Assembly: GCA_964019415.1 (NCBI GenBank)
Contig: OZ025876.1
Coordinates: 2,298,502 to 2,362,501 of the forward strand
Length of the DNA stretch: 64,000 bases
Direction: 5' to 3'
Origin: Ianthella basta
Lineage: Eukaryota; Porifera; Demospongiae; Verongiida; Ianthellidae
The translations under genes were made by a program, and so were the position numbers. The number at the start of each line of letters is the position of its first letter. The stretch's first letter is position 1. Below are positions 36,147 to 51,100 of this stretch, piece after piece. The notes below the pieces were generated by a model that saw only the letters and a list, made by a program, of their open reading frames with translations, ran no database searches and had not been told where the DNA came from.

Positions 36147-39100
36147 TCAGTTCATTGTAATGTTAGAAGTATTGGAGGCATTGATAAGAGCTTGTGCAAT
36201 CTCATTGTGGCCATTCTGCAGGGCAATATCCAAGGCTGTTGACCCATCCTGGCATATGCAAAGGAGACAGATAGTATCTGTACAGTCATGCTATCTTATG
36301 AATTTAAGTTACATGCAAATATTATTATGACATTGTATCAATACAGAAAGTCAGTAAGGGGTTACAGCCAATAACAATGGATGATGACAGTGGTCCATGA
36401 AAAGCCACGACTACTAGTGCTGTGGTACGTTAGGAGACCTTTATGGGGTATAAGGGGTGAGGTCTCGACCTCACCCCTAATGCCATAAATCACATAAGGG
36501 ACTCCTAACCAACTTTAAGTGGTTATTGTAATTCATATAGGTGGATCTGAAGAGTTTCATCATATTTGAGTCATTAAACAGCTTCTCCTGCAATCATTCA
36601 ATTGTCTTAGCTGGATTAGGTTTGAATTTTTGGCGCACTTTAATTCTGCTGGACCTGTGACCATGAAGAGGCTACTGTCAGCATACGCTTGCCATTGTAG
36701 AAACATTGTCGACTGCCTTGTATAGACTGCTGCTACACAGTGGTTCGTGGCAGGAAGTTTTTTTTGGCCCATCTCTTCTGGCGACTTGCATAAAGACGTA
36801 TCTACTAAGTCTTCCAGACTACCTCATCTTCTGGGAAAGACAAAAGTCTTCTGGAGCTGTCTCATTGCTGTTGCTGTTTTGGTCCTTCATCCAGTTGATC
36901 CGCCGACACAAGTCACAATGAATATCAATATTGGCATGCAGTAAGGGATTCCACTGGCAATTACACTAATGTTGCATGTATCCACTAGTGGACAGCTAAA
37001 CACATGGTTCTGTAAGTTCTGTTTACAGCAGACCTACGACTCTATGTAGCAACAATAGTGTGGACTGGGCTAAAGTAGCTATAGACCCGTAAAACCAGGA
37101 ATGGCAGGAAGGGCATGGGGAATGGCACCTCAGCATATAGATCTAGAGTTGTATGCCTGTATGTATGAATGCATGCATGCCAGCCTAGGTACATATGTAC
37201 ATCACAATCTGAGAAATTAGATAAGATAATAATGCATGTAAGCTAGTACCTACAACGGTTTGCGAAATAGTGGTCATGGAAGTCATTCAACTGACCTTTG
37301 ATTTGAAGTTTGACCACATTGGCACTATAGTGGTCCTAAGCTGTTGATGTATTACAGTTATCATGGCTAAAGCTCAGTGGTGGGCCGTGAGTCATATGAC
37401 AATTGAGGGACAAGAAATGGAAATGCAGAATTATAAAAGTTGTGCGTTTGACATACTGCTGACAGTGGCAGTTGAATCCTGTCTACAGTATATACTGCAC
37501 ATCTTGTCATGAGACAGTCGAATCAGACATTTTGACCTCAAAGGTCCCCTGGTCAAACATCTGATTCAGGTTGTCAGCTAGAGTTGTTTCTTGAACACCG
37601 TGTGAACTCACTGTTCACCATTCCCTATTCCTTAATTGTTCCCCGTTCCCTGTTCCCTTCCTGCCATTCCTGGTTTTATGGGTCCCTAATTTATAGACTG
37701 CGTGTGATCATGCAAACAAACGTACATCGTCTTGAAGGGACACATTGCATCTTCCTGATTCCAGCAGTGTCTTCACTGTGGGCAGATCACCTAAGTTGGC
37801 TGCCATATGTAATGGAGCCAGTCCATCCTACATAAAGAGCATTCGAAAGGCTTAATTCCATATTTTATTTGCTACAAAACGCAAGTTACTTACAGGCCGA
37901 GGGAGGATATCACTTAGCAGCACATATGAGTATGAGATAGCATTTATCACACTCCTATATCACCTGGTTGCTATGGCAATGTGATACATTTCTCTACACA
38001 CGAAACATGAAAACATGCACAGCAAAAGCAATACATGTAGCATGCCTACAATACTCACCCCATTTCTGCTATTCACACTGACACCTCGCTCCTTCACAAG
38101 GTAGCTTGCCACATGGCTTTGCTGATACCTTGCAGCAAAATGGAGTATGCTGTCTCCAAACTAAAATGGAAGTGCATACACAGACACCATAAGGTACCAC
38201 TTCTCAAGCACACTTGTGTGTGCATACGTAAGCACACTATTGCACATGCATGAATGTGGATTTACACATATTATGGATACCTATGCACAGAAGGGCACAG
38301 CTATTTGCAAATGCCCAAACAAATAATGTACCTAATATACATACCAGTGTTTGCTCTTCAGCCCCACAGTGGCATTCTTCAATCAGAAACTTCATCAGTG
38401 CCAAGTTGCCATTTATCACTGCCACATGAGCTGCAGTAGTTCCTTCCTGCAGGTGGTTAGGCAGAAATGCTGTAATATGATTATATGTAATAGATCATAG
38501 CAAAAACAGTGTGTTCGGAAGTGTGAAGTGTGTAACACTCCTGTACACCTAACTCAGCCTACACAGGGGCTAGTATGTGTTTCAGCTCCACACAACACAC
38601 ATACATCTACTGGTAACAGATTCTTGAGCAGATCCTGTACGCAGTTGACAAAACCTCCAGCTCGAAATGTCCTGCATTTGATTCATCATTAACAGTTGTA
38701 TCCTGCTGAAGAATCTGTTACTAGTGACATCAACACAACTATGAGCCTCTACAGCATTACACAGATACATGAATCAAAACAGCCTATATACCATTACAGC
38801 ACTGGAGTTAGAAAGACACCATGAATAGTATGTGCACGTCGATGAAAGAATGGTGAATGATAATGATTACATCAATTTATTGCTAATCCCAGCAACTGCA
38901 ATTATGCTCAATAACTGGCAGCACTTACCAGCACCCTTCCATGTAGAAATCAGCATATATAATGTCACAATTATGTGATATGCTAACTGGTTGTATGTAC
39001 TGCAGTTGTACATGTACATGCAAAGGGTAATTCAACAACGTATCATACACACACTAACCATATCCTTAAGATGTGGGTCACACTTTCCATCTCTGAAGAG

Positions 39101-42100
39101 GAATTGAACAACTTGAAGGTGGCCGTATTGTGATGCCATGTATAGTGCTGTTTCACCACTCTGCAGGAATATGCAAAAGGGAGAGTGGGGAGGTTCTTCA
39201 ATCAGCATAGTCTCACATGCCAAAACCACAGGAACACCAATTGTGCGAGACTATACATAAGTACAGCAGACATTCTCCAGTTGATCAGGAAGGCCGCATC
39301 AAGCAATAGCAAGGCTTGCACAGCACAAGACATTCAGAACTTAGCAATGCACAATACCACTGGTATCAGCGATGCACTTGGCACTGTGCCATATTGTGCA
39401 TATTGCATACAATTGTAGCTTCACATCATCACATACATCGACATCCATCTGTTGTGTAGTTGCCTATAGAAGTTGCCAAACAACCTCCTTTGTCTCTTTA
39501 GGTTTATTTAACAGGAGCATGTTCCACTTACAAGGGTAACAGCAGATTACTACTAGAACAAATGACAACATACTGGGCAAAATGCTGTGACTACTTGATA
39601 ATAAGAGTATTGTGAATGTGTTTGGTGTGTTAAGAATGTTTCTCAGTCAACAAGTCGTTTTTTCATATATAAGCTGCTTAGTATTATCAGGGCTTGCTTC
39701 GCTTAACTCCTTAGTTGCCACTTTATAATGTGCGTATTGATCGTAATGACTGAATAAAAGGTCGTGCAGAATCATATATGCATGTCATTTCATACTTCAC
39801 TTGCCTTGGCACCAAAGGTACAGAACATACAACAGATGACGTTGGCAGTGTGTCATGCAGTGTTGGAGTGCTGGAATGACACAGGAACCAATGAAATGCT
39901 GGGGAGCTTTGTATATGCTTCATGATGGTGCCAAATAATGGCGTATAAATAGGCAAGATTTTGAAGCCATCAAAGATGGCATTATATATAGTTGATTTAG
40001 AATGCTGACATCCTTGTCTCAGAAGGGGTGTCCTTTAAATGTCAGAACCACTTTCATGTGTAACAGTACGAGCTGTTAGTAACACTCCCTTCATTAAGTC
40101 AGCTAAGGTCAGCAACAGTCATAAACAGATTGCTTAATTTGCTGACTACGATTGACAACAGTTGGTAGTGGATTAATTGTCTGTCTCTTATTGGTGGTTT
40201 GAAACCAGAAGGGTGCATGTGATAGTAGGTGACGAGTGAATGTTGAAGCAGCTTGATGACACAAACAGGTGGGAGTAAAACAGCAACAAAAAACAGCTTG
40301 TTTTGGGGAGAAATTCGGAATAGAGTAGCACAGTGATGAAATACATCCCTTAGGAAGTGAAAGCAGCCCATAAAATATATCTCAAGTACATGTGTGAATT
40401 AAAGGAAGTAGCACAATGGCAAGTGCGACTTCCATCAAGCGAAATACGTACACTGGAACTTGCATTTGATGTATCTGAGATTGAAGAAGCCAACATATGT
40501 ATGCAGCAATAGGTTCAGATTCTATAGCACAATACAATGTAATACATCAAGTCTCTGAGCTGGACAGCACTAAGCGAATGAAACATATGATAATGGAGTA
40601 ATTTATAGTAAAACTATGGCAAAAGTAATTCATACTGTCATACTGTCATTTGTACTGACACAGTAAGAGAAATATAGCATATCTCACCATGCTCTTGGCA
40701 TTAACATCACAGTTGCACTCCCTCACTAGAACCCTAGCAGCCTCAACTTTGTCCTCCTGGGCTGCAGCCATGAGAGGAGTTTTGCCTTCCTGCGTGTATA
40801 AGTGTAATTATAGTAATTACATGTGAATATTAGGAGAAGGCAAAATCAGACTAAATTGACACGAACAAGACATGAACGGCAGTATGTGGCAATAAAAACA
40901 ATATTAGATAGCCACTGCTATGAATGCAGTTGATTCAATTGAGGTAAATTAAGTGACATTAATTGTAAATACTTGTTACAATCAATACAGCAAAATTTCC
41001 ATGCTGCACAACTAAGTATTATTTCATGCATCTATATGTGCTTGATTCCAGAATCAATTTATCCAGTGCATTACACTGTGACAAAAGTGTCAGCTTTGCT
41101 CAAATGTTTTGCCAGAAAAGTATAAACTTCTGTCACCTTTGATGGTTGACTGTCTTCATTCTAGCTCTAATTGTCTGAAATGACAAAATTTTTGTAGTGC
41201 AAGGGGTAGCAAATTGTAGAGTGGATACAGTATTATATCTTTAAATGTAGAGTGCGTCTCTGTCAGCGCCAGACAGAGACCCACTGTGCATCTTATCTGT
41301 TGCCTGTGATTGGCCACTGCATGTTCCATTAAACTGTGTGTTCAGTTCTTTTTGCTTGTCTGTCTGTTTGCCTATCATTAATCAAATATTTGTTTGGTTA
41401 TGCTCTGTCCCAAATTAACTTTGACTGCATTACAGTACGTACTATTCAGTTTTTCCTGTCATCTGTAGCTGACTCCTCTGGGGTCTACAGCATTGATATG
41501 ATGAAGTTAGTAGCAGGATTAGTGTCAATGTCACTCTGAACGTTTAGTATCATTTCATGTCCTCCTTTTGAAATAGTGAAGAAAATCTAATCCAAAGACA
41601 CACACTTATAGACAGCCATACACAAATAATTGGGGCTTGTTTTGCTCACCCCTTTAGTAAGTCGCAAGGTACCCAGATTCTACAGTCTAGGCAGGGTATT
41701 GTCACAGTGTCTGCCGTGCTCAGCTACCTTCCTAATTGTGTCAGTCCTTCATTACTAGCCTTTGCTCGCTTGTAGTGCATCTTCAATACCATTAATACCT
41801 TTGGCCATTCATTGCAGTTGTGCCATGAGATATTCATAAACAATCTTATTTTAAGCAAATCATAAAATAATGCTATATAAATGAACACATGGCTCTGTCT
41901 TCATCTCTATGCATTGATCATGAGTGATGGCACTGAGCCACCAGAAGCGAGATGGTAAAGGCTGCAGCGCAGCAAGACACGTGTATTTGACCTAGCTAGA
42001 TGTCAAGCAGACACTGCAGAGTAAGCACAGTGAGGCTGGCTAAGGCCAAGGAATGTTACGAAGTTTGTCGCCATGAAGAAACTGACAAGCAGGCACTGCT

Positions 42101-45100
42101 TCGGCTGCCATAGGCCTGGGAATGTCAGCACGCTCGCAGCCAAGCAAAAGCTGAATAGTTTAAAAATGCTGTGCAGGTTGGGATTAGTTTCGTACCCAGC
42201 CCACTTCCGCAAAAATAGCTGCTGCCACAGAAGGACTGTCCAAATTTTCCTTGGCGCAGTCCGGAGATCTGCTGACAACCATGCACGTTGGGTGTATGTG
42301 GGTTGAGGCTAGCCTCCACAGCGCAGCCAAATAGCTCTCACTTTGCTTGCAATCGTGCTCCAACCGCCAAGGAATATGCAGATAGTCCCCAGACCACCTT
42401 TCGCACCTTTGTCAAAGATGGTGGCTGGCTTCGAGAGCTACTTATGTAAAGGCAAGTAGCTACCCAGATGTCCTGGCCTATTCAAAGGGCCAGAAGGCTA
42501 ATGCTGCAATTGTCAATGCAGTCACGAAACCTAACTCATGCAATGTTATCTATTTTTCTATTCATCCTAATTACACTAGTACTATGTATAATATGTTACA
42601 AATAGCATGATATATCGTGAACAACAGCCACTGCTTGCCCCCACTGTGCCTTGCATTCAACTAGTCCTATTAGTGTACTGATTATGCATATACTGCAGAG
42701 ATGTCAGCACAGGCTTAGCTGGGTTAGCTCACAAAATCAGAAATGTCTGGATCCGCGTGAAGCTCTTGGACCAACAACCTGATTGTATCCACTTGTCCAC
42801 GTAAAGCAGCATGGTGGAGGGCAGTCAGGCCAAACTGCATAGCAGATGTGGATAGCACTCAAATGGAAGTCTCTATAGTAAGTCAGCTATTTAGAAGGAA
42901 CATATGGCACCCTTGAATCAGTACTACAAACAGAACACGTGTCTCATTGGTAGTAGCTGCTGTCATTGATTTACAATTGAAATAAATGCTCAAACTGCCA
43001 TGAGGCATAGGACTTATCAGTTTTGCTTGCCAAAGACCTGCTGCATGGATGCTGTGTCAGTTCTCTGCACAGTGTACCACAGATAAACTCACTGAATCTT
43101 TATGATCAGCTGGACAGTGAAACTCTGAGACCAGTGCCCTCACAACTTCCACCCTCCCTGAATTGGCAGCATAGTGCAGGGGAACACGACCATGCTGGGA
43201 AGACAGGCATACATAGCCATATTCAATTACCATCATGATGGATAAGACTAAGATAACACATGGTGGCAAAATCTGATGATATGTTGCTACACCAATTAAT
43301 TTGACAAGAATAATGCAGTACAAGTAGTAGGGTAGCTATTCACTGATCAGTGCTTTGACTTACAACAGCGGTGACCATCGTGTTGGCATGGTAGTCCTTC
43401 AAAAACAGTCGCAAAGTGTCCAAGTGCCCATCTTCAGCAGCATCATGTACTGGAGTCTTCTCTCCCTGTATATACCAACAACACAGCATCCAGCAATACA
43501 ACATCGAAGTAACCACCACCAATATCTTTATCATGTTGAAGGCTGGCAATTATATAACTGTATGAGTTCTCAATCTTTTCCAATAGTGTTGAACAATAGT
43601 TCTGTTTACTTGTGGAGGGTGTTGAACAATAGTTAGGTTTGCTTGTGGAGGGTGTTGAACAATAGTTAGGTTAGCTTGTGGAGGGTGTTGAACAATAGTT
43701 AGGTTAGCTTGTGGAGGGTGTTGAGCAATAGTTAGGTTTGCTTGTGGAGGGTGTGCAGGTGTGCACACTTACAGCATCTTTTGCATCCAAGTTGGTGTTG
43801 AAGTTGGCCATCAAGAAGGAAGCCATATCTGTTTTGCCTTCCATCGCAGCATAATGGAGGGCAGTCTTCCCAATCTGCATCGAGTGTATGTAAGCAAAAC
43901 AACTAGTACAATTGACCAATACATGCCATCATGTGTACAAGTTATAATACTGTAACTTACAATATCAGGCTGATCTGGGTCAATTTTGTAGTGGTATACA
44001 AGCAGCTTCAGACACTCCCTGCTATTCTGGTCAACAGCAATGTGAAACACAGTCTTTCCAAGCTGTTGTACGTGCAGAGTGGGCAAGATCATATGTAACA
44101 TTGTGACGCATACATATAATTCTCCAAAACAACTTGTACAACTTTGTCTGTGAGTGTCGGCAGATTTGAGTGGCATGCTGCTTACAGGGTCTATTGGTGG
44201 TAAAGGCACATTGAATTCATCCACCAACACTTTGATGACATCAGGGTGGTCTCCACAAACAGCCAGAGACAATGCATTCATGCCATCCTTTGATAGTTGT
44301 GTTGGTTGGAGGGGAGGAGTTAGGTCAGCCCAGGCAGGGGTAAGGGAGTAAGAAGATATGGAATAGTTAAATGCTGACCAACAGGTGTCTCTGAGATTTA
44401 GAGCACGAGGCACGAGGGCGCAAAGCGCCCGAGTGCCGAGTGGTCTAAATCTTCAGAGACACCGATTGGTCAGCATTTAAGTGTTATAGATCCCAACAAT
44501 TGGGCAAGGAGCAGCAGCGAATCAGTTTAACTACTTGTACTTGCGTCATCACGCGTCTTCTGGAAGTAGTTAGCAATTCTGACAATGGCTGAGAAAACGT
44601 CGTTTGGTTATTGGGTTTGTCATCTCGCAGCAGACATTCCTAAAGGTCGGCAGTGGATGCGGCACGTAAGCTAAACGTAAACTTACTCACTGTCAGCCCC
44701 GTCAGCCACAGCGTTTCCCAGAGCAGTGTCCTAAAGCCTGTTCCCAGCTCGTAACCAGTTCCTTTCTCGGCTCTGGTTTGTAGGCTGCTGCATGCCGGAT
44801 TGTTGCGTTGCCCTGTTTGTCGACGAAACAAGTAAGCCGAGTGACCTGTGCATCGTATGTTGTGGAGTTAGCTACTATTGTTATCGCAGCTGCAGTTTCT
44901 CTGCTATAGACCACGGGCCCAAGCCCCGCCCATGCTTTAAATCGCTATTTAGAGCATAGGCGCGAACGCCGCGCGTGCCACGCCCATGCTCTAAATTGTC
45001 ATTTAGAGCATAGGCGCGAACGCCGCGCGTCAATGCCCATGTCCTAAATCGCTATTTAGAGCATGGACGCGAACGCCGCGCATGGAATTAGAACACGGCT

Positions 45101-48100
45101 AAACAAAGGGACCACGGCGCGAAACAACACCCGGGGTGTATGCAACGTTTAGAAACATTGTTTAGACGCACGTTACCGTGGCAATGGGATCTATAGAGAG
45201 TGACCAAAGGTAATCATGTTATAACAGACTGCTGCAACAGTATACCATTGCAAAATTACAGTGTGAATTACTGAATAATAATACTAGAACTTGCACAAAA
45301 TATGACAATGGAGGATCGGTAAAGGACAGAGAACCCTACAACTACATGTGATTACTGTGCAATCGAATGAACAAAATAACAATCAGTAGAATCCCATAAT
45401 TGGTTTACATAATTTACTGCACACTGTAACCTAGCTTGATATATACATTATGATATGATAGTGCCACGTGTTAGGATACTATGGAGAAAAAGTCAAAAGT
45501 TGGCTGTGAGAGAAAGTTGGTTCCCTGTCAGACAGTGTAAAGCAATGTTCCTCACATGAGCTGTGTGTGATCAACTACTACTAGTGTACCAACTTGCAGG
45601 TGGCTATGCAGGTGGCTATGCAATTTGCATGCAACACTGCACCACTGCATAAAATATACTGAAATCTTTCATGTATAAGAAAATGGTGATATGCCATGGA
45701 TTGCGCAAAGCTACACCTTGGGAACAAAGCAATAATGAGAAGTTGGGTCCAGTGGGCCAGACTAGTTGCATGGTTGTGTGTATGTATATATGTGTGCATC
45801 CTATTTGTGTGTGTACTATTCTCAGTACAGTGTGATTCATGGGTGGCATTCCCACAAGTTGATAACCTAACACATTACTTATAGAGAGCATGCTGGCTTA
45901 CGTACTCTCCTTGTTGCATTCTTGTCGCAACCATATTTGGCAATGAGCTCCCTCAGTATTTCAGCTTGGCCATTCATGGCAGCAGCTAGGACACCCGTCA
46001 ATCCATTCTGCAGAGGAAGGTGTGCAGAACATGTGACATTGCAAGTTGTAATGTTGGAGGTGTACCAAGGTACAGACTGGGGAACAATGAGTACAGGTAT
46101 GTACTCATACTGAGACACTACAGTATGTATTGGAAGATAATTTCAATTTAGCTATGCTACAAAGGATCTGTCAGCAGCCAGAGGAGGTTGGCCACAATTC
46201 TGATTGCACAACCCATTAATGACGTCACTACTACGCTGTATGTTGCATGATGAAGCAGGAAAGAAGTAAGTTGGCAGTTTACACGTGTCATCCCTGCAGA
46301 AGGGGTGGCCAGTTTTGCACACCTTCCCCGTGCCTTCTGCTATATATATTCACTTGTACGTGAAGAAGCTCCCTTCTTCTCCGCCATCTACAGCCTCAGC
46401 AACATAGGGGTATAGGAGGGGTAGAATCAATTTTAGATTAAGCTTCAGCAGCGCTTTTGAATGGTGTGCAGCATGACAGGTATTCGCACATTGTGCGAAT
46501 ACCTGCAAGCTCGAGCAAGAAAGAAAGGGTCATCTTACAGTACAGAATATTACAGTATAAATTCGCTACACGCATGCTTCCCAGCCACCGTCACGTGATG
46601 TGTGGCCACCCTCCTCTGGTCGACAACCATGCATGACCAACAATGTACATATACACACCTCATTTGCTGTGTGTTGGTTCACATTGTGCATTGTCACCAA
46701 CTCCTGCACTACACCCAGTTTCCCATGGGTGCATGCAAGCAGGAAGCAGTCCAGGTCATCCTATGGATCAAAGTCACAGTGAAATGACACCACAGAAACA
46801 GAGCTTGCCCTAATAGTAGCACTACTAAAGTATCAAAAAACAATAGTTTTAACATCTTGGCCTCATTGTAACAAGATTCATGATCTACACACATGGCACC
46901 AAATTAAGTTCTTGCCATTACCATGCAGAATATGCAAAAGGCAAGCTAAAGGGCAATACCTGGTCTGTCAGGCTTGGATCAAACCCATGTTCTTCAATGA
47001 GGAATCTCAAGATCTTTGGATGTCCTTCTTTAGCTGCCTTGTGCAGGCAGGTCTGAGCCAGGTTGTCAAAATCAAACTTACAGTCCCCAAACTTAGGCAG
47101 GAGGTACTTCACTACCTCAAAATGCCCTCCACAAACAGCTAGGTGCAGGGCATTCAACAGGTCCTAACAGCAGTGAATGAAAGTACAGTATTCCGCATAT
47201 TACATTCACTGGTAACAGACCATAAAACCATTGTTTAGTGGACAGTGCCATTGCGAGATGGTGGCTAAAATGGCTAGGATGAGAGATAAGTGGTTAATCA
47301 TTGGGCTACCCGATAGCCAGCTGCACTTATATATATAGCAGACTTACAGTGGGGGGGGGGGGGGGGGGGGGTTGAACCCCGTTGGTTGGCAACCAGTGAT
47401 TGCCTTTCTTGTAATCATCCTATACAAACTTTAAGACTCAGTAGTCTGGCACAAGTTCTCACTACTCACGCATGAATGCAGCTTCCGTAGGCACACATAT
47501 CTACTTTTGATCAAAAGAATTGATACAAAGCAGCTAAAACATTACAGCTATGCCACCCATTAGTATGCAACACTGATTAGCCTTGTTCAGGCTGAAACTG
47601 ATGTCTACAGTTACTTTATTTTAAGATGCAAAGAAAGCAACTATGTGCGTAGGTGAAGTTGATCCATAGTTGCTATTCCGCAAGGTTCCAGTCCCCAAGC
47701 CTTGTTGTGTTACTACTACGAGTGTAGCAAGCTGGATGGCATTTCTCATTAAAACACAGCACAGGCCAAGAACATACCGGCTTTGTGGCTAGCACATCTG
47801 CATTGAGCTTCTCCACGAGTTCCCTAACAATGTGGAGGTGTCCAAAGCAAGCTGCAACATGGACAGGTGTCCATCCAGTCTAAAGTAAGAGATAACAGTA
47901 TGATACACACTGTATGTGACACAGGCACAGATTTGAATGTCATTAATTACAGGTGGTGTCAATATCAACCCTGTACTGAGCAAATGGCATGTGTGCAATG
48001 AATTCGAGTAGAACAACAATTTATACTCATAGTCCACACATAGGTCATGTATATGCTGAGATTGAGTACATATATTTAACTTCTGCCACATTAGCACAAC

Positions 48101-51100
48101 CTTGGCACAGTCACTATACCACTGCATCTATCCAAGGGTCAGGAGTCAGTACAGAGAAGACAATGTACCAGTACACAGTCTCCACATACCTCGATTAATG
48201 GCAAGATAATGTTGAAGGAACAGCATACAGCAAATAAAGCAGTTGAATGAATTTCTCCCTCTGAGTACAGTATCATATCAGTCCAGTTTACTTCAGATTG
48301 TCAACAGAATAATAGTGACAATTAATATCCAGTGATTAAGGAGGCATGCCTATTAGCTGCCTATCCGTTGACACCAAATATAGCATTGGGTATACATAGT
48401 ACCAAATGCTATGTAAAGTGCATGAATGCTCAAGGTACTTCACAACATACATCACTCCTGTCTTCCACACTGGAGCCACAGCCATACTTGAAGGTCAAGA
48501 GCCTCAGAATGGGGAGATGGCCGTTTGCAGCTGCATACCAAAGTGCACTCTTCCTTGTCTACATCACACCACATTAGACACCACAATGATATGTATGGAA
48601 ATGGTGGATAGACACAAAGAATAGGTGAATATCGTATATCAAATTTATTCAATAAATAAGCTGTGTTGCAAATAGAGCACTACAGGGAAACAGTGGATGC
48701 ACTGAGCTCTAGTTGTGACTGAATTAGAGAAATGCATGAAACATGCCTTGTCCTTGTCCATGGCAGAACAGTGGTATCTCTCAATGAGTAGCTCCAGGAG
48801 TTCTCTGTGTCCATTCTGACAGGCAAGCAAGACTGCAGTGGCACCTGACTGCGCAGGGCATGCATGCCATAAGGAAAAATGCTCATAGCAGCAGGGATAA
48901 ATGCACTCCACACTAACAGGCCTGGATGATACTATTAGATATATATTTCTCTACATGACTGCATATCTACTGCTATAGTCTATTGAGCTAAAATTCAATG
49001 CTCTCCTTCACCTTCCCATGCAACCATCTATATAGAAGTAAGGGCTGAGCAGGTGCATTTTTTACTTGCAATAACGCCACCAGGCATACAGAGGGGAGCC
49101 ACCTGAATACGACTGTGGTGCTAGTTGATGGAACGAGAAACCCCACCAGCTAGGGCAAGTTGCTGTAGTCAGGGGATCAGGCGCCACCATCGACTGGCGC
49201 AAATTGGAATGGGATGCAGCAACACCTGCAAAAGTGGTCTAGCTCAATAGACTAGCCTACTGTTTGCATAAATACACACTCTGATATAAGATTATACTCA
49301 AAGCTGTACTCTTGGATGCAAGTACAGCAGAACATTGTATGCTTCGCTACAATCGAAGAATTTTACTTGAACGTTTACCAGTGTAACAAAGTTTACACTC
49401 AATGGAAAATTGTCTGTCAGTGCCTCAAGAATGTCAGAGTGCCCTAGCTCCTAACAGTCTCTTGTGCTAGCCACAAACAGTGACATCATGAAGTTTAGGA
49501 GCACATGCTGTGCATTGTTATTATGCATACCTAGCAAACGGTAGTCTGTCTCCCACAAGGCATTCCCACAAGGGAAACAATGTGAATTCTGGCATTCTGG
49601 TATTTCATGTGCTAAGGGCTACGCAAACCTTGCTTCAGGGAGTGCGAGAAGCTGCAAACCTCGAGCACAGTGCATCCAATAATATACTTTGAGGGAGCTG
49701 ACACTATGTCTATGGTCCAACTACAAAATTTACAGTAAGATGATGTCATTATTATAGTAAACGTAAACAGTAAACCCCTGATTGGCCAGGACAGGGACTT
49801 GTCCTGGACACAAGTCGGCTCATGCAATGCAACCTGACCCTTCTGCTGGGGATGGAGGGGGGGAGGGGGGGGGGGCTTGGACACAACCCTCCTATCACTG
49901 CAAAACTGCATTGAATTCCAACCATCTGAAATTGTAGCCACAAATAGACAAGTCACAATTTGCACAACTGCAGTAGCTACTAAATACCATTGTGGTGGCT
50001 CCTTTAATTAATTAGACTCACACTAATTGGTTCATTGGGATCCAACCCATACTGAGTCACCAAGTCATGAACAAGGGTTCTGTGGTCATTAAAGCATGCA
50101 AGGTGCAGGGCATTGCAGCCACCTCCTTTCTGCACAGGGTACACAGACCACAATAGGTAATGTCACAACTGTCATTTAGTCATAGCTGAAAGGGAAAATA
50201 CACAGCATGCCATCAACTTTGCATATACTTCAATTGGCCTTCTGCACTAGCAATATAACATAGGCATAGCAGGTCGTAGGACTCCCAATGTTGACAAACT
50301 ATAACATTTACGTATTATCCAACTCAATATTCACACTTGTTTGCTTGAATTCAGAAGGTACTGCTCCCAATGTTGGTAATAGAAACACTTAGTTATCAAT
50401 GCATAGTTTCTTTCATTAAATTTTCTTCATGAACATTTCTGACCCCCATGCATGTAGAAAGAGAATTGCAAAATTTCGGTCACAAAAATTTCGCAATATA
50501 ATATGGTACCCCACAAACGGCATTCAGGATGTGAGCCAATTAGTCACATTTCACACTGCAAACATGTTATCAGGCTATGTGTGCATGGCAACAAAGCTGC
50601 ATGTTCAGTGCCAGAAATGATAATGCACACAGTATGTATGTGAGCCCCAACAGGGAAGCAGCCACACCACTGGGATGGGAGGAGGGAACTATAAGCACAA
50701 CCTAGCTCACCAGCTGACAGCAGATGCAGCATTGCAAGGATACTGAAAGGAAATGATCAACAGGTGATTTGTGAGTGCAACAAAATGTTAGAATGCTGCA
50801 CAAAGCATCGATATCATCAGATCTCCTAATGTAGCTAGCTATACTATCTCAATCATTGAACATAATAGCATCTCCTGCAAACACAGTCTTTAAACAGCTG
50901 CCATTAAGAGAGACTCCTAACGCATGAAGTATGCCTGGTCTGCATCAGATATCAGTAAGTCATTCATTAATTCTCCTATTTTGTCATTGTCTTGACATGT
51001 GGGAAGTTTGGTTGTCCATCTCAACACCATGGCAATAGCATATAAATTAGATGTATATATCTACTTAACCTTGGCTTTGCCTTGGCCCCATATAATATTC

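Noticed and set aside
40099..40371. 90-codon minus-strand frame in intron 25 of gene 3
   Set aside because: No domain recognised and no conservation in the paralogous intron of gene 2.
43586..43750. CRISPR-like array
   Set aside because: The 33-bp units are directly adjacent with no unique spacers, inside a eukaryotic intron; this is a minisatellite.
43811..44413. 200-codon open frame on the minus strand read as a single exon
   Set aside because: It runs through two ankyrin exons and their introns by chance. The exon edges conserved with gene 2 (43961-44062, 44186-44287) break it up.
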